From Roridomyces roridus (Eukaryota > Basidiomycota > Agaricomycetes > Agaricales > Mycenaceae): a stretch of 64,000 bases of DNA. Location of the stretch: NCBI GenBank assembly GCA_029378245.1, contig JARKIF010000002.1, forward strand, positions 558,001 to 622,000. Reading direction: 5' to 3'. The notes under the pieces are model-generated. The model had not been told where the DNA came from. It was given only the letters and a program-made list of their open reading frames with translations, and searched no databases. This document shows, in pieces, positions 34,201 through 44,777 of the stretch. Both the position numbers and the translations under genes were made by a program. Within the stretch, counting starts at the first letter, position 1. Every line of letters starts with the position of its first letter.

Positions 34201-35316
34201 CACCCCAGCTCTCAAAACGTTCGCCATAGCGCATAGAAAATATCTGTTGAGACAACTTGAGAATGTGCGACATATTGAAAGAGGGCGGACGTACTTGATC
34301 GAAAAAGAGACAAATTGCTGGCTCAGCGTACACCGAAGCAGGCGTTGGGTACCATTCAATCTCAGGACGCTCCTCCTCGGAGTTGGGGACATGAAAGGCA
34401 GGCATCTAACGGAAACAATGCGTCAGTCTCGCAAGAACCAAAATGAAAAGCATCCAACAACTCACCTCGCCCGCCGCCAGCCACTCATACAAAACGACGC
34501 CAAAGGACCACAAGTCTGCACTGTAGGAATATGCTCGGCCCATCTCCATCTGCGCACAGAGGTACCCCCTGGTGCCGCACTTCATCTGTGTAAAGTGAGG
34601 GTTATCCCAGTCGTCTGCCCACAGCAATGGCCATTCATCGTTTTGCCTCCGCCGCATGGTATGCCACTCCTTGTAGGTGCCTGCTGTTGGCTCCTCAAAT
34701 GAACGTGCCAAACCAAAGTCAATGATGACCAGGTTGCCGTCGACACCGAGGAGGAGGTTGTCACTCTTGAGGTCCCGGTGAAGGATACCTCGCGTGTGGA
34801 GACATTGAAGACCGAGGACCTACGGGGAGAATTAGGTGGAGCATTGACAAAGCCGAGGCACTCACCAACTGGGCCGCATAGAAGCGTGCTGAGTCGACCG
34901 TCAGGCCAGTGATCAAATCCAAAAAGCACCGACGCCCACAGTCCTAGAGATGATACTTGAGGCACAGGAAATGCAGAAAGGGCAGGATGACATACCATCA
35001 GGACGTAGAACCACCACGGATCCTCGTAGAACCCATGGATAGCGGGAACGGCCGCGTCGTCCGCCATTCGGAGGTGGCAAGAAACCTCGTGGAAGACGAG
35101 CTCCTGCTCTTGACGGTTCTTGGAGCGACGGACTTTCTTTATAGCGTAGAGTTTGCCGGTAGTCTTGTCCTCCACCTTCAGGACTTCACCAAACCCGCCA
35201 CGCCCCAGTTGGTCCTTCACACGAAGCATGGCGTGGTCAATTGTCTTGAGACCCGGGTGTTTGACTGCCTTCCAATTTCTGAGGCTCCAAAAGGTATCCA
35301 CGGTCGACGGTTTCAT
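34062..35316 (-). CDS. Protein kinase B1, APE-less, best-preserved family member
   Basis: Exons on the minus strand: 34996-35316, 34866-34943, 34466-34819, 34295-34405, 34167-34243, 34062-34116; they join in frame to 331 residues. Gly loop LGRGGFGEV (residues 38-46), Lys60 in [14 protein letters not shown] near 147, DFG near 167, WADDWDNPH and DLWSFG. The activation segment ends [10 protein letters not shown], so the APE glutamate is missing. The tail reads HPMWGPQHDWEAHAERRL. The ATG overlaps the stop of the membrane ORF upstream (ATGA). In kinase A1 both parts lie in one frame, so B1 is either a split gene with a coupled second ORF or the product of an old frameshift. Catalytic residues are complete. 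Confidence 0.75.
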
Positions 35317-36326
35317 GATGCCGTTGTTTCGGGTTCACGGACATTCGATCGGTCTTGGTGGTGTCCAGTCGGGGGCATGGAGGACTTGGCAGGCTTGTCG
35401 GAAGGTCGTACGGAGTCTGCACCGGGAGCAGTAGCATACGAAGCCGTGGGACGGATCGAGTGGGGGTCTACGTCTTGGGCTTCGACGAGAGATGCAAGCC
35501 TTGGAGCTGGCAAGACATCTGCGAGCGGACTGGGTGGGTCGAGGACGGGCGGGTCGAGGACGGGGTGTGTGATACTGCAGGTGGAATGGGCCTGGAGGTC
35601 TGGCGTTTCGACGAGTGGTGGTGGATCGGCGCGAGGGTCGGGTGGGTCGGGTCCTTGCTCTTTGTGTTGCTCGAATATGGCGAAGGCAACGTCGGCCAGG
35701 TGGAGGAGTAGGGCGATTGGGAGGACTAGGAGGGCCAGGGCATAGATGCTGCCGATATTGACGAGACTGGTGCTCTTCCTGACTCCAAGCTTGATACTGT
35801 GGACTACGCCGGAAATTAGACGCTTCGAGTGGACGATACACTTCTTGATTTGGGTATGTATATGGCGGAGCTGGATAGCGACCGCATGTTGGGAGACGAG
35901 AACGATCTGAATGAAACCACTCGTAGCGCGGACGAGGATGGCGATGGGCGCCAACAGGACAATCAACACGGCGTAGATGCACGCGTCAACCGTCTTGACT
36001 AGGTGACGCATGACGCCGAACCTGCTCAGCAGCGAAAGCACGACGGCACATGTTGCCAGGGTCATGCAGAACGCAATGACTGGGAGTGCTGAGTTGCCTT
36101 GGTAGTCGCCGCCACCAGGGATAGTCTTGGTGCCCGGGACATCCCAAGGAATGGTGCGGGTCGGTGGGGGTGGAGGAGGAGGAGGCTGGGTCGAAACTGA
36201 ATTGCTCTTCACGATTCCACAGAGGACAACAGCCAGGGCGCTGTCGATGACGGTGTGGAGGGAGCGTTGGGTATCAGCCAACTCAACGAGGAGGGTGGAA
36301 AAGATGTTGAGGATGCTGGAGGGCAT
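35313..36326 (-). CDS. Multi-pass membrane protein upstream of kinase B1
   Basis: 337 residues. N-terminal helix (ILNIFSTLLVELADTQRSL), a run of eight prolines, TRTIPWDVPGTKTIP, then hydrophobic segments at about 79-102, 113-133 and 195-217, a Pro/Asp-rich C-terminal region, and a stop inside the kinase start (ATGA overlap). It corresponds to the N-terminal half of kinase A1. I do not know a named family for it. Probable membrane anchor for the kinase, made either as a separate protein or as part of a fusion if reading shifts frame at the junction. Confidence 0.65.
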   Translation of the reverse strand: MPSSILNIFSTLLVELADTQRSLHTVIDSALAVVLCGIVKSNSVSTQPPPPPPPPTRTIPWDVPGTKTIPGGGDYQGNSALPVIAFCMTLATCAVVLSLLSRFGVMRHLVKTVDACIYAVLIVLLAPIAILVRATSGFIQIVLVSQHAVAIQLRHIHTQIKKCIVHSKRLISGVVHSIKLGVRKSTSLVNIGSIYALALLVLPIALLLHLADVAFAIFEQHKEQGPDPPDPRADPPPLVETPDLQAHSTCSITHPVLDPPVLDPPSPLADVLPAPRLASLVEAQDVDPHSIRPTASYATAPGADSVRPSDKPAKSSMPPTGHHQDRSNVREPETTAS

Positions 36327-36341
36327 GGTTGTGGTACTGAA

Positions 36342-36473
36342 TCAAGATGAATTAGAGGGTGGCTGACCGTGACCAAACTTGTCTGAGACATCCCAAACAA
36401 ACGATCGGAGAATGGAGATGCGCTTGGTGGTCTCGGGCACGTGCACAGAGTGGAGGGCGCGTCGTGTGTGCAT
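36342..36473 (-). other. Conserved upstream ORF of the B1 locus (43 codons)
   Basis: A 43-residue ORF whose stop lies 15 bases before the membrane ORF start. It reads RALHSVHVPETTKRISILRS, followed by FVW, and shares its core with the uORFs of A1 (15649-15741) and B2 (58285-58416). Confidence 0.5.
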
Positions 36474-36522
36474 GGTGTCACTGGTGGAGAAGGAGGAGGG
36501 CGCGTCAAAGTTTCCGTTTTGG

Positions 36523-36700
36523 GAAGGAGCCCCGACCACCAAACGCGTCGTGGTCTCGTCGTGGTCAAACGGCTTGAATTCACTACATACCCTCAAATGC
36601 ACCGTTTTGGGAATGAGCCCCGACCACCAGACGCGTCGTGCTCAAACGGCATGAATTACTACGGTATGCTAGTACATATCCTCAAAGGCACAGTGAGTGG
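36523..36700. repeat. Tandem duplication of about 88 bp
   Basis: Two imperfect head-to-tail copies (about 36523-36611 and 36612-36700), both starting with a GAGCCCCGACCACCA-like stretch. The other palindrome arm has a single copy near 58140-58230, so the doubling happened after the arms separated. Confidence 0.6.
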
Positions 36701-36823
36701 TTTTTCTCTATAGCCCATGACCTGCGCCTCCAATTCAACTACAGCCAACGGAAGGACGAAAATTTACTCACAATACACCTCGCTGCACCAGCGTCCTTAT
36801 ACCTCCATTTTCCAACACCGTAT

Positions 36824-37345
36824 TCAAGCCGCCAGCATCTCATCGACGAGACCAAGGTCTACAGGTATCCCAGTCGTCCTGAGGTACTCATCGTTCCAGA
36901 ACTACAACCTCATCAGAAAGGCCATCGACGTACGAGAATCAGCCACACGCACCTTTGAATAATGCCTCGCCCCAGAGTCGCACAAAACAGTGACAACCCT
37001 TTCCCCCTTATGCCAGCCCATCTTCTTCACAAGCCGTACACACGCAACGAGGTTACACGCGCTGCTCGAGCCAACAAAGAGGCCGTCGTGCTTCACCAGG
37101 TAGCGAGCCATCGCGACAGCTTCGGGGGCTGTGACACTAAGGATCATTAGTAGGAATGAGGAATGAGCACAATGGACATACCGGACAGCATCGTCAATAA
37201 TAGGCAACGCCAGGTCGAGGTTCTGCGTCAGCCGATTGAGCCCAATGCCCTCCACGATCGTATCAACCTGATGCCGCCTCTCCGTGTCCTCCTTCTCGCG
37301 CTGGTCAAACATCACCCCGTGCTTGCCAATCTACAAGACGTCAAG
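36824..37345 (-). pseudogene. 3' fragment of the MCY1-like cysteine synthase gene
   Basis: Inverted copy of the last three exons of the gene at 56244-58032: [32 protein letters not shown], then [13 protein letters not shown] and a last exon ending LVDEMLAA with stop at 36824-36826. The PLP-lysine exon and everything before it are absent; sequence beyond 37349 is unrelated. It encodes at most a fragment. Confidence 0.85.
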
Positions 37346-37349
37346 AACC

Positions 37350-37845
37350 TCATCCAAGTCGAGGAATAGATCTAGACCGGCAATCGTCCTGCCCGTCAAT
37401 GTTAAACGCAGCAGTGGTCCTTCAGGATCGCAAGTGTGTCCGACGGTAGGTGGCACCCAAGCCATGCATTGCTGTGTGAGTTTGGATAATGTTATCGAAA
37501 TCTCCGTCGAGCTGGAGCTACGCCGGACGTGGATAGGTGTAAGATCGAGGTGCCTTCGAAGCTGCCCATCCGAGATCGTAGAAAACCCACTCTGCGCGTC
37601 GATTGAGAACGCTTGAGTGAGATGAATGATGTCGTCTCTGAGAGGTCGAAAAACGGGGTATTGAGGGGGAAATATCGCAAAAGCTTGTTCAGTTTTCCCT
37701 TGAGAAACAGATCGTTCGGACGTGGGCATTGCTTCACGTAGATCCTTTCGCAGCTCTCGAGATGATGGTCATTGGTGGTCGAAAGCAAAAGTCGCTTATC
37801 ACTTTCCAAATCGGGACTCCTTTTCAACCTCTTCCTCCTCGACCC
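37350..37845. other. Junction region, unassigned minus-strand ORF
   Basis: A minus-strand ORF of about 132 codons (37331-37729) crosses the palindrome junction. Its translation (for example RLTLTGRTIAGLDLFLDLDE) has no domain I recognise. It may be part of an unrelated gene into which the duplicated arm was joined. Low confidence. Confidence 0.3.
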
Positions 37846-38797
37846 ATGTCTCCCATCGCTGCAATCGAATACGTCCTTTTCGACATGGATGGTCTGAATT
37901 TCACTGTTGTCCATATCCACAACTCAGCTCCCTTGCAGGTTTACTCCTCGACAGCGAATCAATCTACTCCGAAGTGACCAGTACTCACTCGCCTCCACTC
38001 GATGGATTCGCTCTCATCGGATTCCCAGATACAATCCTCAAGCCCTTCGGTAAAGAGATGACCTGGGACATCAAAGCCGGCTGCATGGGAAAGCGTCAGT
38101 TCGCGTGCCAGCCACGAAGGATACTTTGATCTGGCTGAACACACCTCGCGCAGCGGAACGCCAGGCGGCAGAACACCTCCTCTCATTCTTTCCCGACATA
38201 GAAATTTCAGTCCCCACCTACCTTGCAGAACGCAATAGACTCCAAGACGAACTCTGGCCTACCGTCGGGCTCCTCCCCGGAGCCGAGAAGCTCATTCGCC
38301 ATTTGAAAGCTCACAAAATACCCATGGCTGTCGCTACCTCTTCTCGTAGACGCAACTTTGAGCTCAAGACAGGCCATCATACCGAGTTGTTCGCCTTGTT
38401 CGATGGAAACATTGTGTGCGGGGACGATGCGCAGTACAATATGCGCGGGAAACCCGAACCTGATATCTTCCTGGCGGCAGCGAGAGAGCTGCTCAAGCGC
38501 GACGTCGGCCCAGCGGATGCCCCTGGTAGTCCTACCGACGCTCAGCGTGCGGAGCGCAGCAAGGGTCTTGTCTTTGAAGATGCGCTGCCCGGGATGCAAG
38601 CCGGCAAACGAGCGGGGATGTCCGGTATGTCATTCTGGTATTCCAGCACCGAGTAGATTTAATTATCCGCAGTTGTGTGGGTTCCGGACACCCAGCTGCT
38701 CTCGGTGGAATACAGCGGCGAGGAGAAGGCGGACCAGACGTTAAAGTCGTTAGAAGAATTCGTCCCGGAACAGTGGGGCCTCCCGCCATATCCTTAG
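37846..38797 (+). CDS. HAD-superfamily hydrolase, GS1/HDHD1-like
   Basis: Haloacid-dehalogenase-type phosphatase, close to the GS1/pseudouridine-5'-phosphatase group. Exons 37846-37891, 37939-37980, 38029-38094, 38154-38624 and 38673-38797 join in frame to 249 residues. Motif I is FDMDGLLLDSE (residues about 12-22, split by intron 1), motif II is AVATSSRRRN, the conserved Lys is in GKPEPDIFLAAA, and motif III is VFEDALPGMQAG. The MGKPERQAAEHLL cap segment fits the group. Probably cytosolic and acting on a small phosphorylated metabolite; substrate not determined. No break. Confidence 0.88.
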
Positions 38798-40064
38798 ACC
38801 TGACCATGTAATGTGTTCATCGATATCCAAATCCAGGCTTTCATTCAAACCTCAAATTGTGTGCGGGTACACAAACTATCTGCGAAGCACTCACCTAACT
38901 CCTCCATTCGGGCCATTTGCATCACCGTACTGCTGCGCATCTGTTTTGTTCACATACCTGAGACGTTCACAACGGAAGCATTCAAGTTTTCACTGGGATC
39001 GCTCCGTTCCGGTCTGCAACTCGGAGATCTCATCTTACGCCCTTCAATTCTATGGCGCCAACCCGGGTTTCGTTCCGCATGCGCGGTTGTTGAATCGCTG
39101 TGACCTGATCCCGGGCATAGATACTACACACAATCGGAAGGACCTCGAGACGCCACCACCCCTAAGAGGCGCATTCTGTTCGTTTTGCAGGCATGCGGTC
39201 AAACGGAAACCGGCTCCCGGCCTTTCTCTCTATCGTAAGTCGTGCCCCCTGCAACCCTTAGAGTGCGGCGTTTCCCGAGCCAATTAGATAAACAACTAAT
39301 CATTCATTTCATTCCTCGCTCTTCTTCTTCTTTGCCAGGGTAATCCAGCAATACAGCAACAGATATTATTACTTTTCCCAAAACAGAAACAAGTTGGATT
39401 TGGATTTGGATTGCATCCGACTCGATCGAGGACTGGAATCAGCACAGCAAGCAACTTAGCAAGCACCTTTGCGTCCGTGAAATTCGTCCCAGCGGCAACT
39501 CAAACATTCGGGTGAACGCCACCGCCAGAAAACTACACGAGCCCCACTCCAGGAAAAGTACCCGGCCGTTTATCCGAAAATTCAGGTCAAACACCGACTA
39601 AGAACGGAGTGAGTATGTGCTCCCCCCCGCCACCGTGCTGCTTGACGCATCAGAGAGCTGTCACCCTTTTATTGTTTCGCTTGCACCCCGCCGTGAAAGA
39701 ATGCTGAAAATTAAAATTGTCAGTGGTTGGCGGCGAGAACTGAAGGTGGGCTAGTACTCCGAGGAGACGTTGTATGAGTAAAGGGTCTGGATCTTGGTTG
39801 CAAGGTCCATCTGAAGCTTTCTGTCAGCAAGAACGCACAACTGCCACAACTCGACAAAGTTCTCGACTCCTGACCGTTGCATCTTGAGCCCCGCTTTGTG
39901 CGCTTCCTTGGGGAAGACGCGCATGAGTCACAACTCAGTTTCTGACCAGTCGTTCCTTTCAACCGACAAGCCTTTTGTTCAGGCCCAATTAGGAAATTCG
40001 TGATTAGCCAATGACGTAAACTTCGGACCCGCGTATCCGGAGCCACTCTCCTCTCCACCCATTA
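38798..40064. other. Intergenic, no gene seen
   Basis: No supported gene. ORFs up to 158 codons (38811-39287) show no domain. A short repeat of GGATTT lies near 39392-39410. Confidence 0.45.
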
Positions 40065-41480
40065 ATGCCATGTTACGCCTGTTCAATCCCCGGCGTATCT
40101 ATGACCTCGTATTTCCCTTCACCTGGTGCGCTCTCACTCCAAGCCCACCCCGAAATATGTCCTCATTCGTCCAGCCATTGTGCCACTGACGCACCCACGC
40201 AAATCTTTCGACGTCTTCCCGATTTGCCTCTCGAGATATGGCTAGAGATATTCCAATGGTCGACCTACGTCTACGGCTCGACGACATTCGAGCCTCTAGA
40301 CCCTTTCATCGTCAAACACTCCCCACGCGATGTCATGGGCACCAACAGTCCCATCCTCTCCTTGCACACCAAATGCGCCCTGGTGCGCGTCTGTCACGCG
40401 TGGCGCCGCATTGCAATCCAGATCCTCTATCAGCATATCGTCATCCGAAGCCCGTCGCGCGCCACCCTGATTCTGCAGGCCTTGCGCGATTCTCACAGCG
40501 ACAAGGCTAATTATGGGTATTGGACCCGCTCCATAACCCTCTACACCCATGCAAGAGGCGTAAAGGACATTCGATTCCTTCAGAACGTCTTTAGGATATT
40601 GCAATATTGCCCCAGACTCCGCACGTTCAGTGCCACTTGGTGCTTCGTCGCGCCGAAAGAGTTCTTGGACGCGGTGGCAACAGTTTGTGGGCCGAATTTG
40701 CAGGGTTTGTGTTGGGACGAGCGCAGATACTTGAGCGTGGCCAAGACCCACGCGTCGCTCGATTTCCTATCCTCATTCAAGTCTCTTCGCGTTCTCGACC
40801 TCCGAAATTTCGTCGGTGACGGGTGTCTGACACCGACCGATGCTGCCGCCACTCTCCCCTGCCTAGACCACCTCATTCTATCCAATCACACGCCGAATAT
40901 CTCCGTTGCAGTCGCCCTTCATCTCCCAGCCCTGCGCACTTTGACCCTGCAGAGTGTCGTGCATCACCCCATCGGAACGGACCTCATCACCAAGCTGCTC
41001 GCCACTCACGGCGCTCGTCTAACCACCGTCCATCTTCCCTGCCCCAACTCGGGCTTGGACACGTTTGAACCCACACAACCCCGCCCCGCGTCTCAGCACA
41101 TCCCTCCAGCCCTCTTCCTCCAGGTTGGTGTCTGCCCGAATCTCGAAGTCTTTACTTTTAGTGCCAACTCGCCCCCGATCACCCTGCACCCGCCTGGGCC
41201 CACGCATACGGCCCTGAGACGCATCGCGCTCTACTCGGTCCGCGCAGAAGCTCTTTACCCGTTGAAACGGAACGATACCCAGACTCACCTGCGCTTATTC
41301 ACGCGTGCAGTGTTTCCTGCACTCGAGACCGTACGGACAGCGGGGTTTATCGTGGATGCGGACGGGGACATTCTTGTCAAGGATGTATTCATTTGGTGGA
41401 GTGAGCGGTTTGAGAAGGACGGCGTAGACTTTCAGGATGGTGAAGGGGTCGTGTGGACGTATGGGGAAGATTCGGAATAA
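40065..41480 (+). CDS. F-box protein
   Basis: Single-exon gene of 471 residues. An F-box is read at about residues 46-100 (LPDLPLEIWLEIFQWS ... LVRVCHAWRRIAIQILYQHI), followed by a leucine-rich C-terminal region with repeated LRVLDL / LPCLDHLIL / LPALRTLTL units, the usual agaricomycete F-box/LRR layout. Expected role: substrate adaptor of an SCF ubiquitin ligase. The ATG at 40065 is the first of several in frame. No damage. Confidence 0.85.
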   Translation: MPCYACSIPGVSMTSYFPSPGALSLQAHPEICPHSSSHCATDAPTQIFRRLPDLPLEIWLEIFQWSTYVYGSTTFEPLDPFIVKHSPRDVMGTNSPILSLHTKCALVRVCHAWRRIAIQILYQHIVIRSPSRATLILQALRDSHSDKANYGYWTRSITLYTHARGVKDIRFLQNVFRILQYCPRLRTFSATWCFVAPKEFLDAVATVCGPNLQGLCWDERRYLSVAKTHASLDFLSSFKSLRVLDLRNFVGDGCLTPTDAAATLPCLDHLILSNHTPNISVAVALHLPALRTLTLQSVVHHPIGTDLITKLLATHGARLTTVHLPCPNSGLDTFEPTQPRPASQHIPPALFLQVGVCPNLEVFTFSANSPPITLHPPGPTHTALRRIALYSVRAEALYPLKRNDTQTHLRLFTRAVFPALETVRTAGFIVDADGDILVKDVFIWWSERFEKDGVDFQDGEGVVWTYGEDSE

Positions 41481-43467
41481 TCATACAGTACGTACTTGAA
41501 ATCACTCATCGCATCAAATAATCGTTTTTCGCTCCTCCATGGCACGCTTTGGTGGGAGGCCCTCTTCTACGAGCGACCAGTTCTCAGGCTCCCTTTCAGT
41601 CCGACGTCTACCCGCTGATAACTTTCTAGCCAAGAATTCCTCCTGCCAGCTACATAATCGGAACCAACTTGTGGCCGTTATTTTCAGTGTCGACCACATG
41701 CAGCCTAAAGGTCTAATGAGTTGCTTCAAGTTCTCCTTCATTCTCGACGTACGGAATCCCCACAACTTGAAGTTCATTTCCGAATCTCCCGGCGGGGAAC
41801 ATTCCTCTGCGGCTGATTGACTCGATGTAACTGGTCCCAAAGTTGGTTGGTGGCTCCATCAAGTTACTTTTCGATTGACAGGAGCCATTCCGTAGCCTAT
41901 CTGTTTATCTCATCTCATCAACGGCCGCCAACGTTGAAGGAAGGAAACAAAAATATCGCACTCGCATCCCTGCTTCTCTCCAGTTCTTGATTTCATTTTT
42001 CTGGGTCGAAAAAAAGACAGAGTCACAGGGCATACCCGTGCTCACCGGGCCGAATCGCCACAAAGGACCAGAACGCCACTGTGGCAGCTCCTTTCCGTTG
42101 AACAACGCCACTTGTAACTGGGAATTCGTGCTAAGTACCTTCGCCACGGCCATCGGTCCGGTGCTTTTTTGTCAAAACTCAAATCCGTCAGGTCAGGCTC
42201 GTGAGTCGTCACAGTTCCATCTGTCCACGAACGACTTGACTAACTGTCAGCTCCAGGGACCTGACATGTAAGTAAGATAGGTTTAGAGAGTAACCGACCG
42301 GCGCCTGTCAATCCCAGCTGGCCGCTGCGAGCTCGAGGTCTGGGGCTTTCCATTACTGGTAGTTTCGGTTTTAACGGTGCCTTGGGTGATTCTGATTTTT
42401 CAAAAGACAGAAAAATCTTACTCCTTGGGCTTGGTTCTGAATCGATGTTGAAATCCCGGTACTGGCAACCACGACGACTCAACTTGGCCATTGATAGATT
42501 TCCGTCCGCAAATCGCAAAAGGAAAGTTCTGATTTCATTACCGTCCCGCCTGGGTGTATCCAATCGCGAAGACTGGGCACACGTTCGCCGTAAGGGGTGT
42601 CCAACAGCAGCACCAGCAACAGCTCACTCGAGGTGATTCCGCCGTTGTGCGCGGATCTCAATATGCGCGCGCGCGGTTCCTTTGCGTTATTTCACGCGCA
42701 TATGTACTCTCCATCTTGACAGCCCGCTGCGCTTATATTACGCGTTAGCTTTCCCCGACACCGTCGTATTTACGGATTCGCATTCGTTCGTCCACCAGTC
42801 TGAATGAAGTGCATATGTACTTACCTTGAGTTTCGCAGGGTTTTACGCTACCAAGAGCTTCTTGCTGGCTGATTATCGGCGGTCGTTGACAGGTAGGTAG
42901 GCGCCTTGTCATGAGTGTGGGCACAAGACCTGTCTTCCAGATCCTCGGAATATATCTTCAATTCTCGGCGGCTGCCTCCCTCCTTTTGGTTCAAAAGTCT
43001 ATTAACCTTGCATGGCCAATCGCCCGTGCCTGCCGGCTGCCGCATCTCAAGAGTCAAAAGTGCTTCAAATGCCAGGACAGACAGACTCGGAATAGTTACA
43101 GGTTGCTTATCAGAGTATAACATAGATTACACACAACATTTCAAGGTTGTCGACAGGATAAGTATTAATTACATTTGACAGTTCACCACATCTGTCGACC
43201 GCTCACCAACCCCGCTTCAAGATACAGTAAACAAACCCCTGCCTGCCTTCCCGGTGCCGGAACTTCCGAGAGTAATAATAACCAAACCAAACCAAACCGC
43301 CCGCCACCGACGTCGCCAACTCAACCGAGTTCTCGTAGCGGTATTGGGGTGGGGTTAGGCGGTTGCGTAGAGTCGTTTCTCGCCCGCTATTGTTGCCTTG
43401 GATAAATATCCTCTAGTCCGGGATGCCGCAAAGAGACGAAGAGAAAGAGAAACCCAAAGGACCAAGA
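41481..43467. other. Intergenic, no gene seen
   Basis: About 2 kb without a supported gene. Short ORFs on both strands show no domain. A CCAAA microsatellite-like run lies near 43280-43300. Part of it is downstream sequence of the convergent WOPR gene. Confidence 0.45.
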
Positions 43468-44777
43468 TCAAGGACTAGCCTTGAACAACTTGAGCGTCGT
43501 CTCGTCTATGGGATGTCTGCGCGGTGGAGTCATAGTCTCGAGGTACTCGAGGGGTGCGAGGAAGCCGCAGGCAGGCGAGGATTTCGAGGGCGCTAGCGAG
43601 TCGGGGAGGCTGCGGCCGCGTTTATGTTTGCCATCCGACCCAACTTGGCCCCGTGCTCGTGTGGCCCGGTCGGGTGCCGGCAAAGCCCCGTTCCACGTCA
43701 ACGACCGTGAAGCGTACCTCGGCGACGGCGTGGACCTTGTCGACGTTGACGACCGCGAACGCGACGAGGCGGAGCTTGAATTCGAATTATTGGGATTATA
43801 AGCGACGTATTGCAGCTGGGGCTGCGAAAATTCGCCACTGCTGTCGGCGCTATCATCCGGGTTGAATATGTGATCTGGACGCCCCTTGACCGAGCGGGCA
43901 CTCTTGTATTTCCCGTGCGGAACGTGCAGGGCTGCAAGAAAATGAAATAATTTCGGTGTGAGACGTCGGTGAAGAGGGCATAATTGAATAATGACGCACT
44001 GGATAAAGCCGTATAATCGTCAATTGAACTGAGTCTGTCGACGGACTCTTCGGTAAAATAAGCAACTGCGGCCGCGTCTGTTAGGCAATGCCCGTAAGCG
44101 ACCAGGCGACGGTGAACTCACTGAGGTGCCATTTCCTCTGTCCCCGAGGAGTGTCAACGAAAGCGGTGTACGTCTGCTTGATGAGTAGCTCCTGACTTGC
44201 ATGCTGCCGCTGTAGCGGGCTTCACATGTCAATTTATATTCCTCACGAAAGAGAGCACACGTACTATATCCCGCCAGGAACAATGTAATGGGAAGACGGC
44301 TTCTCGTGGTAGAACAGAAAGCCCTATAGAGGATCAGGACACCCGCGGAGGCAGAGGGTATCTTTAGTTACTCACCTCGCGGACTCTCGACGGGCCCCAG
44401 CGGATTCCTGTATGAACTGGTCAGACGAGCAGACACCCAAAGAGCCATGGGCATGCTTGCCATCGGTCCACCTCTCAATGCCAACCTAGTATTCAATTAG
44501 CCGGTGCGCCCACAACAAGAATCGACCGACTCACCCCGGTAATTTCAGCCTGCGCGCCTCGTTCCTGGTGGTCCGCTTGAGCTGAATGCACCGCAAGTAG
44601 CATCGATAGGCAACGTACCTCCCACACGTAGACACTCCCGGGTACAATTAGACTCCGCTCCTCGCTGTCCAGCCGGCGGGTGACCATGGGGAGGATGTCG
44701 AGGAGCACAGCGTGGAATATGACGCGGACATCGGCCGGAGACCTGATTCGAAGATTGGTGCAAGTTGCGCTCTGCAT
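43468..44777 (-). CDS. Gti1/Pac2 (WOPR) family transcription regulator
   Basis: WOPR-domain DNA-binding protein; family members (Wor1, Ryp1, Gti1, Pac2) control morphology, sexual development and effector genes. Eight exons on the minus strand (44619-44777, 44535-44564, 44461-44485, 44376-44407, 44265-44323, 44122-44219, 44000-44065, 43468-43931) join in frame to 310 residues. WOPR part a: TNLRIRSPADVRVIFHAVLL, MVTRRLDSEER, SVYVWEERG, IERWTDGIRWGPSRVRE, FLFYHEK. Part b: LIKQTYTAFV, RKWHLIAYFTEESVDRL and VPHGKYKSAR. The C-terminus is Ser-rich with basic patches. The intron after WTDG has a GC donor. The long upstream space (2.2 kb) fits a regulated transcription factor. Confidence 0.88.

Larger units (their letters stand above)
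30262..37349. repeat. Left arm of inverted duplication II
   Basis: Matches 57513-64000 in reverse orientation: TKL-GAT-SH3 gene, 3' module, kinase, membrane ORF, uORF, then the 3' half of the MCY1-like gene. The inner breakpoint is near 37349, in the MCY1 intron before IKHGVMFD. Inside this arm about 33140-33690 holds extra sequence not found in the other arm. Confidence 0.85.

Noticed and set aside
37331..37729. Confident minus-strand gene next to the HAD gene
   Set aside because: No domain, no splice support, and it crosses a duplication junction.
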